A DNA stretch of 64,000 bases, taken from NCBI RefSeq assembly GCF_001955715.1, contig NZ_CP019239.1:3658001-3722000 (forward strand), in the 5' to 3' direction. How positions within the stretch are numbered: the first letter of the stretch is position 1; each line of letters begins with the position of its first letter. The position numbers were made by a program, and so were the translations under genes. Below, piece after piece: positions 43,464 to 52,161 of this stretch. Below the pieces are notes generated by a model that saw nothing but the letters and a program-made list of their open reading frames with translations, searched no databases and was not told the origin of the DNA. This stretch comes from Rhodoferax saidenbachensis. GTDB lineage: Bacteria; Pseudomonadota; Gammaproteobacteria; Burkholderiales; Burkholderiaceae_C.

Positions 43464-44698
43464 CAGGCAAGACACTCTAGAAAGAGTTGCCGATACTCAT
43501 TCGCCATATCTTGCTTTAAATTGAGCAGTTGATCCCGCGCAAGTGATGCCCGGTGCTGCCACTCCTCTGGGACTGTCACGAGGCTTGTGAATGCATAAGA
43601 CAACTCCGCCGGGCTTCCAGGTGAAACCAGTACGCCGAGCTCTGGCGTGACGAACTCAGGAATGGCACCCACATCTGTTGCCAAGACAGGCACACCGACC
43701 CCCATTGCCTCAATCAAGGTCAAACCAAAACCTTCAAAACTTCTTGTCGCTACTACCAGCAAGTCCAATTGTGCAATCAGGGATACCGGGTCGCCCTTCA
43801 CGTAACCAAAAAAGTGGATTCTGTCACCCACCCCTAGTCTGCCCGCAATACGCGTCAGCCGCTCCAGTTCATCTGCAGGATCTCCTGATCCAATGACAAT
43901 CACGCGTAACAGCTCGCGCACAGTCGGCGCAACTCGGGCCAATGCGAACACCAAGTCTTCGTGCCCCTTATAGGGGGATACACGACCGACAATACCTATC
44001 AACTTTTCTCTCTTGGTCGCACCAATGGACTCACGGATATCTACTGCAGCATCCTCTTGCTGTCGCAGATCGCTGCGGATACCGTTATGGATCACGCGTA
44101 TGCGCAGCGAGGCCGCGTCAATCCACCTACGCGACAACAGCGCATGTCTGGTCGCCCGCGATACACACACGAAAGCTGAAGCCAATCTGTTCATTCTGCG
44201 GTCTACATACTGCTCAAACCATGCCATAAATGGGGCAGCTGCCACAGCAGCATGATGCACCAGCATCACACGAGCACCGATTCCTGCGCGAGCGCCGGCC
44301 TCCAGCGCGCAAATTGCTCCCCATGCTGCCGGATACCCTCCGTTATCCGCCAACAGCAAGTCAAAATTACCTTCACGCGAGAACTGCCGTTGCAACCGCC
44401 TGACCGACAGCCAATAGGTCAATGGCTGCAGAAAATGCAGTAGCTTTGAGACATGGCGCAGCAGCCGCGACTCCCGGCAACGGCGATTCAATTCATTGTG
44501 GGAATAGGAAACCGCTTCGACGCTGCGAACGTAAGGAAGTTTTGCAAAATTTTCCCGCAGGCGTGCAAATCCGCGGTTACCCTTGTTCACCATCAGCACG
44601 ATTTCGTCATCAGGCACCGGCCAGGTGGACAGCAGTTCCAGCAGGTGGGTGTCGACGCCGCCCCACGACTCCTGTTCCCAGTAAATCAGTATGCGCAC
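43463..44698 (-). CDS. Glycosyltransferase family 4
   Basis: A 411-residue GT-B enzyme: WGGVDTHLLELLSTW opening, VSRATRHALL, GIVGRVSPYKGHEDLVFAL and the C-terminal EGFGLTLIEAMGVGVPVLATD with the E-x7-E motif. It adds a hexose or related sugar to the growing unit. The start is GTG at 44698; it follows the methyltransferase stop by two bases. It and the GT2 downstream share one base of overlap. Confidence 0.88.
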   Translation of the reverse strand: MRILIYWEQESWGGVDTHLLELLSTWPVPDDEIVLMVNKGNRGFARLRENFAKLPYVRSVEAVSYSHNELNRRCRESRLLRHVSKLLHFLQPLTYWLSVRRLQRQFSREGNFDLLLADNGGYPAAWGAICALEAGARAGIGARVMLVHHAAVAAAPFMAWFEQYVDRRMNRLASAFVCVSRATRHALLSRRWIDAASLRIRVIHNGIRSDLRQQEDAAVDIRESIGATKREKLIGIVGRVSPYKGHEDLVFALARVAPTVRELLRVIVIGSGDPADELERLTRIAGRLGVGDRIHFFGYVKGDPVSLIAQLDLLVVATRSFEGFGLTLIEAMGVGVPVLATDVGAIPEFVTPELGVLVSPGSPAELSYAFTSLVTVPEEWQHRASLARDQLLNLKQDMANEYRQLFLECLA

Positions 44699-44700
44699 GC

Positions 44701-45498
44701 TTACACCACTATGCCTTCAGCCAGCGCGTGGTGCTCAAAAAGAAGGGTGCGAATCACCCCCCCATACTCGGGCACCTCACAGAGCTGTCTAATCTTGTAG
44801 CCTGTCACATTGAAAGGCGGCGCAGTGAGCACCACGCCGGAATTGAACAGCAGGCGAATGCCGCAACCCGCCGTGATATCTGCATTGGGCTGGAACCCCG
44901 GGGTATCTGGAAGGTGCTCAGTAATGACCCAGCGCTGGTATTTTCGGCACTTCTCCAGCACTTGCTGAATGTGTGCATTGGACAGATGCTGAAAGACCTG
45001 CCGGACAAAGATGACGTCGCCATCGGGCAGAGCATCGTTCACAGCATTCAAACATAGAAACTCAACATTTGGAAAGTCAAAGTTCTTTCGGTTGTGTTCC
45101 TGCAGTTCCGCAACGATATCGCACGCATAGTAGTGCTGCGCAAACTCGACAAACTGCCGACCAACATTGAAGTCCCCGGAACCCAAATCGACCAAAACAA
45201 GCTTGTCTGGAAAAGAGGCCAGAAAAGCCTGAACTGCCTGTACGTAGGGCGTGACGATGACAGGATCGTGGGAGCCCGTCCCTGAATAGTAGCTGCCCTC
45301 GTCGCTGCCCCACTCCCTGTTCTGATAAATCTCGGAAAAGACTCGCTCGACAGGCAAATTACTGTATCTGCCGTGTTGGCGGGCTTCAGCTGCACGCGCA
45401 CGCATTTCCAGCAGTTTATTTGGCAGGATACGCCGCACCATAGAACGCAGCAAAGCCACAGCCTTGCTCCGTTTGAAATTCTGTGCAGGCTTTCTCAT
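44701..45498 (-). CDS. Class I SAM-dependent methyltransferase
   Basis: A 265-residue protein with a basic N-terminus (KNFKRSKAVALLRSMVRRIL) that may touch the membrane. The SAM-binding motif LVLVDLGSGDFNVGRQF is near residue 100, with ACDIV as the acidic ribose-binding site and DGDVIFVRQVFQHLSNAHI as motif post-II. The target is unknown; in this place a sugar O-methylation is plausible. Its ATG overlaps the stop of the sulfotransferase gene upstream (ATGA). Confidence 0.8.
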   Translation of the reverse strand: MRKPAQNFKRSKAVALLRSMVRRILPNKLLEMRARAAEARQHGRYSNLPVERVFSEIYQNREWGSDEGSYYSGTGSHDPVIVTPYVQAVQAFLASFPDKLVLVDLGSGDFNVGRQFVEFAQHYYACDIVAELQEHNRKNFDFPNVEFLCLNAVNDALPDGDVIFVRQVFQHLSNAHIQQVLEKCRKYQRWVITEHLPDTPGFQPNADITAGCGIRLLFNSGVVLTAPPFNVTGYKIRQLCEVPEYGGVIRTLLFEHHALAEGIVV

Positions 45499-46736
45499 GG
45501 GTGTTCGGCCCGACCGGTCACCTGGACCCAGTTGCCGTTAAATTTGACACCGCGCAGCGTGCGCATGTAGTGGCGATAACAGAGTTGCACGCGCCGAGCA
45601 TAAAAAACAGGGGTCAATAACAACTGCAACCGCATCTGATTGGTTCCCGTACGCAATATTGACCAGATATGGCTCGGGGACAGGAAGCGAAGTTCGCACC
45701 TGAGAGGAAGAAGAATGGCCATGGCGACCAGCACGGTATCGACAGGCCCTACAGGCCGTACCGGATAGCGATACCAGCGCAGGCGGTCATTCATGATGTA
45801 GTTAAGCACGTACTTGTCGATGCGCCCCAGGCGCTGCTGCCAGCCGTTTTCAGTACGCGTTGCGGACCAACCAGTGGCCGCAAAGGTCTTGTTTGAAATC
45901 CGATCACCATGCCAATCCAGTCCGGCCCAAGTGCTCCTGAGCATGGACTCCTGGAAGTCCACCCCCAACCAGTCAGCAAACGCCCTCAGTACGTCCTCTC
46001 TGGGAATATCCTCAAGGCGTGTTGCGATGTAATCAAGACCCAGTTCCTCGGCGAGCGCCGAATCTTCAAGCGCCATCTTCAGACAGTTGTAGACATGCTG
46101 CTGGTTGTCGTGGCTACGGTAATAGCGCCGAAAATGCTCAACATGCGAGCAGAAATTCGCCCTTGGGTCCCGGGAACTGAAGACCACACGGGCTCTGGGA
46201 AAATCCTTGAGAAAGAGGCGGAACTCATAGTCCAGATGCGGGTGGTGAAAAATGACTTTCGCATCCGCGATCTGCTGGCCGAGACACAACTTATAAGCAC
46301 CGTAAACCGCTAGCAGGAAGTCCCGGCTGGTGACCGGATGTTCACCCATGAGTCCGACTAAATGGGCTTTGAATTCAGCAGTGTCCAAGGTGAACGACTC
46401 GTCGGAGTGCTCACCGAGCCGGTCTTTGGCTTCTTGTATATCGTAACGGGACACCAGCTTGTAAAGGTATTGCCCAATAAACTCGTCGGCGGCATCTGCC
46501 GCCCGTACACCCGCCACATTGAAGGTGAGCGCTCGGGCGAAGAATTCCGAATAAACGGCGAAGTGACCGTTGAAGGTGGCAATCTGAGTATGAGAATCAA
46601 GCAGACTTTGAAGAAAATCAGAGCCTGTGCGTCCGGTCGTGACCAGCGCCACCATGGGCAGCGACTGCATATGAGCCATCCAGCGCTGATAGTCCTGCGC
46701 CGATGCAGCCACGCGGCTCGTGTTTCCCACTACCAT
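45495..46736 (-). CDS. Sulfotransferase-family protein
   Basis: A 413-residue protein with a 5'-phosphosulfate-binding loop TTGRTGSDFLQSLLDSH at about residues 33-49 and a candidate 3'-phosphate-binding strand-helix FSSRDPRANFCSHVEHF near residue 180. These place it in the PAPS-dependent sulfotransferase superfamily. It should transfer sulfate to a sugar hydroxyl or amine. The APS kinase gene that could supply PAPS is 700 bases upstream on the same strand. The C-terminal 120 residues are basic and not recognised. Confidence 0.78.
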   Translation of the reverse strand: MVVGNTSRVAASAQDYQRWMAHMQSLPMVALVTTGRTGSDFLQSLLDSHTQIATFNGHFAVYSEFFARALTFNVAGVRAADAADEFIGQYLYKLVSRYDIQEAKDRLGEHSDESFTLDTAEFKAHLVGLMGEHPVTSRDFLLAVYGAYKLCLGQQIADAKVIFHHPHLDYEFRLFLKDFPRARVVFSSRDPRANFCSHVEHFRRYYRSHDNQQHVYNCLKMALEDSALAEELGLDYIATRLEDIPREDVLRAFADWLGVDFQESMLRSTWAGLDWHGDRISNKTFAATGWSATRTENGWQQRLGRIDKYVLNYIMNDRLRWYRYPVRPVGPVDTVLVAMAILLPLRCELRFLSPSHIWSILRTGTNQMRLQLLLTPVFYARRVQLCYRHYMRTLRGVKFNGNWVQVTGRAEHP

Positions 46737-46747
46737 CTATCCACCTG

Positions 46748-47398
46748 TCACGCAGGGTGGGACTGAATTACAGCGCGCATTACTACCGGATCCTGATCGC
46801 CGAAGGGCGCAAAACCCGGCGCCACCTCAAAATAGCGTACCGCGAAGCGTGATGCAACATCGGCAAGAAACGGCTCGGGATCAATGAAGCGCCGGTAATG
46901 ATCGGTCTTGAATTCGTGCAAGCCGACCTTGCTGCCAACACCGTAGAGCGTGTCGAATATCGTGCGCGCCTCCAGCATCAGAACCCAAGGCGCAGAAGTG
47001 ATCCTGCCAATATTAGCCAGCAATCTGTCGGCTTCTTGATAACTGATGGAATGCAGCGAAAAGCGGCTGTAAATAACCAGCCGCTTGGCACCCTCGCCGA
47101 ACGCATTGAAGTCGAGGTCAGTGAAATCGGCTTGCTGCACGGCCATCCTGCTCGAAATGGCAGGAGGAAGATCATTGGCAACCTTCTGGAAGTTCCCGAC
47201 GGCTACCGCGCAGGCGTCGAGGCCGGTGTAATGCGAAACAGTTTGCCCAAGAGCTAGGCCATCACGACCGTTGCCGCAACCGAGCTCAACCACCGTATCA
47301 CTGGCTCGCAGTTGGCGCTCAAGGCAGTAACGCCCAAATCCCGATGGCTCCTGAAGGGAAAAGGCCTGGTAATGACTATTCCAGAATGAGTCTTGCAT
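46748..47398 (-). CDS. Class I SAM-dependent methyltransferase
   Basis: A 216-residue soluble methyltransferase: FWNSHYQAFSLQEPSGFGRY opening and SAM motif VVELGCGNGRDGLALG near residue 40, with the acidic motif LDACAVAVGN. The opening resembles small-molecule or glycan methyltransferases in O-antigen clusters. The ATG at 47398 with AGAGAA upstream is preferred over a frame start at 47434. It is located between the APS kinase and the sulfotransferase, so its acceptor may be the same sugar. Confidence 0.82.
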   Translation of the reverse strand: MQDSFWNSHYQAFSLQEPSGFGRYCLERQLRASDTVVELGCGNGRDGLALGQTVSHYTGLDACAVAVGNFQKVANDLPPAISSRMAVQQADFTDLDFNAFGEGAKRLVIYSRFSLHSISYQEADRLLANIGRITSAPWVLMLEARTIFDTLYGVGSKVGLHEFKTDHYRRFIDPEPFLADVASRFAVRYFEVAPGFAPFGDQDPVVMRAVIQSHPA

Positions 47399-47473
47399 TG
47401 TTTTCTCTTGCGTTATTGTTATTCTTCCCGCCAAGGCTTAGGGGCGGGCAAAAATGTAGGTGATAGAGAGAGT

Positions 47474-48001
47474 CTAGCTGACGGCCGGATAGAGCTTGTC
47501 AAACGCATCCATCAGCCGTTCTAGCTCGGCATCTGGCTCCAGCCCCGGCATGTATTCGATGACGAGATCTGGACGCAACGGCTCGTCAACCGGCACATCG
47601 AGTCCCGCGACATTGTGCAATTCGCCAGCATCGAAGCGGCGATAAATGCCTTTGGGGTCGCGGCGACGCAATTCATCGATAGCAACCTTGAGGTAGACCT
47701 CGAAATAACCCGGTTGGTTCTCGCGATTCCATTGGTGGATTTCCTTGATCAGGGCAACGGTGCTGACCACAACGGTGACTCCCTGCGAAGCGATCAAGCG
47801 GGCCAACCGTGCATATTTGAACGCCAACTGAACCCGGGCATCGCTGCTATGGTCGGTGGTGGAGGCCAGGGCCTCACGCAGCTCATCGCCATCGAGCATC
47901 ACCACGGGACGACCCAAGTCGCGAAGACGCTGAGCCACCAATCGAGCCAGCGTGGTCTTTCCAGCGGCAGACAGGCCTGTAATCCAAAAAACATTCGACA
48001 T
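47474..48001 (-). CDS. cysC: Adenylylsulfate (APS) kinase
   Basis: A 175-residue kinase: P-loop ITGLSAAGKTT at residues 7-17, VMLDGDELREAL, and RDPKGIYRRFDAGELHNVAGLD, which matches the APS-kinase lid and substrate loop. It phosphorylates APS to PAPS. The region after VVVSTVALIKEIHQWNR differs from housekeeping CysC, where the segment reads ISPFR; this variant is usual in polysaccharide clusters. No cysD/cysN sulfurylase is present. Together with the sulfotransferase downstream it suggests dedicated PAPS supply. Confidence 0.87.
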   Translation of the reverse strand: MSNVFWITGLSAAGKTTLARLVAQRLRDLGRPVVMLDGDELREALASTTDHSSDARVQLAFKYARLARLIASQGVTVVVSTVALIKEIHQWNRENQPGYFEVYLKVAIDELRRRDPKGIYRRFDAGELHNVAGLDVPVDEPLRPDLVIEYMPGLEPDAELERLMDAFDKLYPAVS

Positions 48002-48129
48002 AAAGTGGCAATGATCAAGCTACTGGAAGTGAGTTTTTAGCCGGCGGCCTGACAGGAAGAAACCGGCTGCAGCCACTTAGATGGCGTGCTTCGCCCCTCT
48101 AATTTTAGGGAGAAGGCACTTTAATTATC

Positions 48130-49950
48130 TCATTTCCCGGCAGCTAATCGGCTCTCGAATGTCAAGGCCGCCAATAACTCCCGCTCAGGATCTGCAACGC
48201 TTCGCGCATATTGCGCGCAGAACGCTTGGACCGCGTGCTGGATCTGAGGCTGCAACCACCAGCTCACCACGTCATGCCAAACCGCATTGACATGCCGTGC
48301 CGCAGCCACCGGGTCTTCGAAAAATATACCCGCGTCGGCCAGTACCTTAAACAACGGCCGCGCTTCGGCACGCAACTCCCATTGGCCGGGGTTCCAGAAC
48401 ATCACTGTGGGGATGTTTCTGGCTAGGGTCTCAAGAAATCCGGTTGAATTGTAGGTATAGACGAACAGCCTGCTGCTCTGCAGCCTTTGCTCGATGGGCG
48501 TCACGCTGGGGTCGACCTCTACTTTGGGAAAAGTCGCTCGCCATTGCGGCACATATGCACTGCGCAGCTTTTCATCAGTACGCTGATGGATACGCAACAC
48601 GAGTTGCTTTCGGGCGGGCGCATCCAGAGCCTCGGCAAAAGCCAGTTGATCGGATAGGAATGCCTGGGACTGATTGGCGGCCACCGGCCAACTACTGTTC
48701 TTGAAACTCACCATGCGAATGGGCACAGTGACAAGCAACAGATCCCCATCGGGCTTGCCTACGCCTTGTTTGCGGTCCAAATTGGTCAGCGCGAACAGCG
48801 GATAAATGCTGGGCCGTGCGTCCCGCCAACCCCAGGTGAGAAAGCGGTCCGAAATTTCCACCTGATGGTCCTCCCCCGCAACTACTTCACCGACCCCATA
48901 AAAGCCACCATGCTGGCCAATCACCAGCGGAACGCCTTCTTGGGTACGCGCTGCGGCCCAGGCCTGGAACACCTCGTCGAACTGGAAAGAGTTGGACGTG
49001 AAGATGACCCTGGGCCGCTTTGGCCACGGCAGGCAGCGCAGCACCTCCATCAAGGCTGGGTAGCCTTCCAGGTAAACCGTCGGTATCTGAAGCGGGATCA
49101 TCTTCCTCAGGAAAACGCGGAACGGATCATCCGTCACATTCTCAGCCGGCAGCTCGAAAACGCCTCGAAGGGCCATGTCGGGAGCGACCTGGGGCGGCGG
49201 GGGCGAGCGCCAGAACTTGGGGATCTGCCCGAGCTTCAACTGGAGCCGCGCCGAAAAGGACCTTGGCAGGCCCGTATTCAGGAAAAACGCTTCCCCGGGA
49301 AGCACCAGCCTGTCAAGAAAGGCCCTGATCGCCTTGCGCAGTGTTTCCCCCGCGCCGACCGGTGCGTCCGCCGTGGCGCTGGTCTGCATCAGTCCGCGGC
49401 TTTCACCGGCCACCTCCTCCCACGTCAGGCACCCCTGCTCACGGATCGCACAGGCATAGAGAAAATGGTTCCAACCCAAATCGTCCGGGCTCATACCCCG
49501 CAGGTCACGGGGAATCAATTCATCTCCCGGGTCGTTGATAAGGAGTGTCGAATCCACATCGTCGCGCTCCGCAGCTTTCGCAACCATGGTCCAGCGATCA
49601 AAAAGTACGTGGGTAAACAGGTATAGCCAAGGGCCCAACAAGATGCGCCAGTACCTCAGACCGTGCTGCGTTCCATGGTGCGCATTGAGCGCCGTCGCAA
49701 GGTTGGCCAAAGCCGCTTCATAGCAGGCCTGCAGGTAAGCATAGTCTGCGCGAAACTTGTCGCGATCGTCCCAGTGGTAGGGAATCACCTCTGCGTCCAG
49801 CCCTTCCCAGCGTTCACGCTCGTCGGGCAAGCGGCACCAGTTGCCGATGAAAAGGAGGGGCTGATCACGGCGCCAGGAGCGCTGGTCCGATGTCGTCACC
49901 AGCAATCGGCGCTTCGTCGCGGCCATAGGCCGGCTCTCGTTACCCTCCAT
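48130..49950 (-). CDS. LIC12162-family putative transferase
   Basis: A 606-residue protein resembling the LIC12162 (TIGR04331) family: LLVTTSDQRSW, PLLFIGNWCRL, the W/Y-rich core (YWRILLGPWLYLFTHVLFDRW) and the C-terminal STGFLETLARNIPTVMFWNPG, which looks like a GT-B nucleotide-sugar site. Such proteins accompany nonulosonic-acid genes and are proposed glycosyltransferases, without proof. The ATG at 49950 lies one base after the LeuA-like stop; an ATG at 49926 is possible. It is the last gene of the nonulosonate block. Confidence 0.72.
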   Translation of the reverse strand: MEGNESRPMAATKRRLLVTTSDQRSWRRDQPLLFIGNWCRLPDERERWEGLDAEVIPYHWDDRDKFRADYAYLQACYEAALANLATALNAHHGTQHGLRYWRILLGPWLYLFTHVLFDRWTMVAKAAERDDVDSTLLINDPGDELIPRDLRGMSPDDLGWNHFLYACAIREQGCLTWEEVAGESRGLMQTSATADAPVGAGETLRKAIRAFLDRLVLPGEAFFLNTGLPRSFSARLQLKLGQIPKFWRSPPPPQVAPDMALRGVFELPAENVTDDPFRVFLRKMIPLQIPTVYLEGYPALMEVLRCLPWPKRPRVIFTSNSFQFDEVFQAWAAARTQEGVPLVIGQHGGFYGVGEVVAGEDHQVEISDRFLTWGWRDARPSIYPLFALTNLDRKQGVGKPDGDLLLVTVPIRMVSFKNSSWPVAANQSQAFLSDQLAFAEALDAPARKQLVLRIHQRTDEKLRSAYVPQWRATFPKVEVDPSVTPIEQRLQSSRLFVYTYNSTGFLETLARNIPTVMFWNPGQWELRAEARPLFKVLADAGIFFEDPVAAARHVNAVWHDVVSWWLQPQIQHAVQAFCAQYARSVADPERELLAALTFESRLAAGK

Positions 49951-49951
49951 G

Positions 49952-51109
49952 TCAGCTGCGTGCCGCAAGCTGAGCGACCATGGCCCTGAGCTCTTCGTCG
50001 CCAAGGATGGCTGAATCGGTCAGGCGGCCCTTGATCTGCGCAAAAAGCTGGTCCAATTTCCGCTCCTCCAAGGACATGCCCAGCGCAGCGATGCGCGCCG
50101 CCACCCCCTTGCGGCCGGAATGCCGCGTGATCGGCAACTGCCGCGCAGGAGCGCCAACCCGTTCGGGCTGGATGATTTCGTAGGTACTGGCCGCCTTGAG
50201 TATCCCGTCCTGATGCAGGCCGGCCCCGTGGGCAAACGCATTGCCGCCGACGATGGCCTTGTTCGGCGCGATCGAGAACCCCGTCGCTTCTGCGACCAGC
50301 CGGCTGGCCGGCCAGAGTCGCGTCGTATCGACGCGGTTGGAAAACGGGTAGCGGTCCGGCCGCACGGCCATGGCCATGACAATTTCTTCCAGGGCAGCGT
50401 TGCCCGCCCGCTCTCCCAGGCCGTTGATGGTGCAATGCGCCTGCCGCGCCCCCGCCTCAAGGCCGGTCAGCGTGTTGATGGTCGCGAGGCCCAAGTCGTC
50501 GTGACAATGGATGCCAAGCAAGATACCGCCCAGCTCGGGCACTTCACTCTGCAGCGTTTCAAGGTAGTGGCGAATGTCCGGTGGTGTGGAGTAGCCCACT
50601 GTGTCGGCCACCGTCAGCACGCTCGCTCCACTCTGAACCACTGTCCTGGCCACTTTGCACAAAAAATCAAGGTCCGCCCGCGATGCATCTTCGGCAATGA
50701 CTTCAACCTCTGCGCAAACATGGCGCGCCGCATTAATGCATTCCACCAGCATCTCAAGCGCGGCCCCCGCCTCCATGCCCAGCTTGCACCGGATGTGCAG
50801 ATCGCTAACCGGCATGACCAGAGCGATCCGTGGGTGTGCCGCCCAGCGCAAAGACTCACCGGCCACGGCGATGTCATCGAGCTTGGTTCGCGCGAATGCG
50901 GCGATCCTGACTTCGCGGCATTGGCGCGCAATATCGGCCAGCGCACGTGCGTCTTCCGGCGATGCCGCCGGAAATCCGGCCTCTATGGTGTCTACGCCGA
51001 GACGCTGCAAGGCCTCGGCAATAGCCAGCTTCTGCGCGGGCAGCATGGCAGCCCCGGGCGCCTGCTCGCCGTCCCTTAGTGTGGTGTCGTAGATCTGTAC
51101 CGGGATCAT
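49952..51109 (-). CDS. LeuA/NifV-like acyl-CoA:2-oxoacid condensing enzyme
   Basis: A 385-residue DRE-TIM metallolyase. DTTLRDGEQAPG (residues 8-19) carries the metal-binding Asp and the base Arg; GIHCHDDLGLA has the His-x-His metal pair; NGLGERAGNAALEE follows. HQDGILKAASTYEII matches isopropylmalate synthase. It should join acetyl-CoA to a 2-oxo acid to give a 2-alkyl malate. It ends at about residue 385, without the LeuA regulatory domain, so it is not under leucine feedback. It overlaps the ATP-grasp gene by four bases, in a sugar cluster rather than an amino-acid operon. Confidence 0.85.
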   Translation of the reverse strand: MIPVQIYDTTLRDGEQAPGAAMLPAQKLAIAEALQRLGVDTIEAGFPAASPEDARALADIARQCREVRIAAFARTKLDDIAVAGESLRWAAHPRIALVMPVSDLHIRCKLGMEAGAALEMLVECINAARHVCAEVEVIAEDASRADLDFLCKVARTVVQSGASVLTVADTVGYSTPPDIRHYLETLQSEVPELGGILLGIHCHDDLGLATINTLTGLEAGARQAHCTINGLGERAGNAALEEIVMAMAVRPDRYPFSNRVDTTRLWPASRLVAEATGFSIAPNKAIVGGNAFAHGAGLHQDGILKAASTYEIIQPERVGAPARQLPITRHSGRKGVAARIAALGMSLEERKLDQLFAQIKGRLTDSAILGDEELRAMVAQLAARS

Positions 51110-52161
51110 GAAAGGTCGGCGGCTTTCACCATCAGAATGGCCCTGGGCGCCATGCCCACATCGATGTCCCGTACAGGTGCCTTTAGCGGGTAAGGCGTGC
51201 CCAGCGTTTCCGCGATGGCCGAGGCCATGATCGGAAACCCGGCCATATGGGCGGCCACAACGCTACCGCTGGGCCTCGGGTTGACCTCAAGCAAGCACGG
51301 TCTGCCCTGATCATCCGTCATCAAATCAATATCGTGGAGCGCATCAAGGCCCAGTGCCTCGGCGATTTCGAGGCAATACTTCATGATTACCGGATCGGAG
51401 ACGATCCGATTGCCAGTAAACGGAATTCCTGCAGGGTTGAAGCGGCGGCGAACCAGCGCCGCCTGCGCCTTACCGCGGATCGCAAACACATCCACGTCAT
51501 GAACCGGGGCGTGGAGCAGAGGCATTACCATCAGGGCTCCATCTTCAAACCACTTACTCATTTCTTCCGGCGTAGCATGGTTTGCCTCGCGCTTTTCGCG
51601 TGCGCCGCCACCAATCCAGGCCGCAGGCGCTTCGTCGGAACCGACCAAAACGCGCATGCCGCGCCCGCCCCGGCCCGCCACCGGTTTGACAATCACGCTG
51701 CGGCGCGGATAACCGAAACCGGAGATGGCAGAGCGCAGATCGTCCACGCTGGCCACACAGACATGCTCGGGCACCCGCAGCCCGGCAACCTGCAGCGCAC
51801 GATATGTGGCCTGCTTGTCGCGAATCAAATCAAGTACCGCGACCGGACTCGCCAACACCACCGCGCCCGCTGCTGCAATCTTTTCACGACCGGCAGCCAA
51901 GCTGAAGGCCTCGGGGTCGGAGCCCGGCAGTACCAGATTCACCTTTTCGGCCGCAACGATGCGTGCCACCTCATCAACGTAAGTGGCATCCTCACCCCAG
52001 GGCACCTGGTAGAAAGCATCCACATAAGCCCGCCCTGCCGCGTTGGGGGAGGCGTCCACCCCCACCAGATACGGTTTGAGTACCGGGTCACCACGCAAAT
52101 GCGTCAACAAGTCCGGCGACATCGTTCCGCCCACGCAGGTCAGGAGGACGCGGGCCGTCAT
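51106..52161 (-). CDS. ATP-grasp domain ligase
   Basis: A 351-residue protein with a CarB-like preATP domain (LPGSDPEAFSLA), an ATP-grasp core SVIVKPVAGRGGRGMRVL and the Mg/ATP motif LEVNPRPSGSV near residue 295. ATP-grasp enzymes activate a carboxylate as acyl phosphate and join it to an amine or thiol. Located between a condensing enzyme that makes a hydroxy-acid and PseI, it could ligate that acid to an amino sugar. It overlaps both neighbours by four bases (ATGA). Confidence 0.85.
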   Translation of the reverse strand: MTARVLLTCVGGTMSPDLLTHLRGDPVLKPYLVGVDASPNAAGRAYVDAFYQVPWGEDATYVDEVARIVAAEKVNLVLPGSDPEAFSLAAGREKIAAAGAVVLASPVAVLDLIRDKQATYRALQVAGLRVPEHVCVASVDDLRSAISGFGYPRRSVIVKPVAGRGGRGMRVLVGSDEAPAAWIGGGAREKREANHATPEEMSKWFEDGALMVMPLLHAPVHDVDVFAIRGKAQAALVRRRFNPAGIPFTGNRIVSDPVIMKYCLEIAEALGLDALHDIDLMTDDQGRPCLLEVNPRPSGSVVAAHMAGFPIMASAIAETLGTPYPLKAPVRDIDVGMAPRAILMVKAADLS

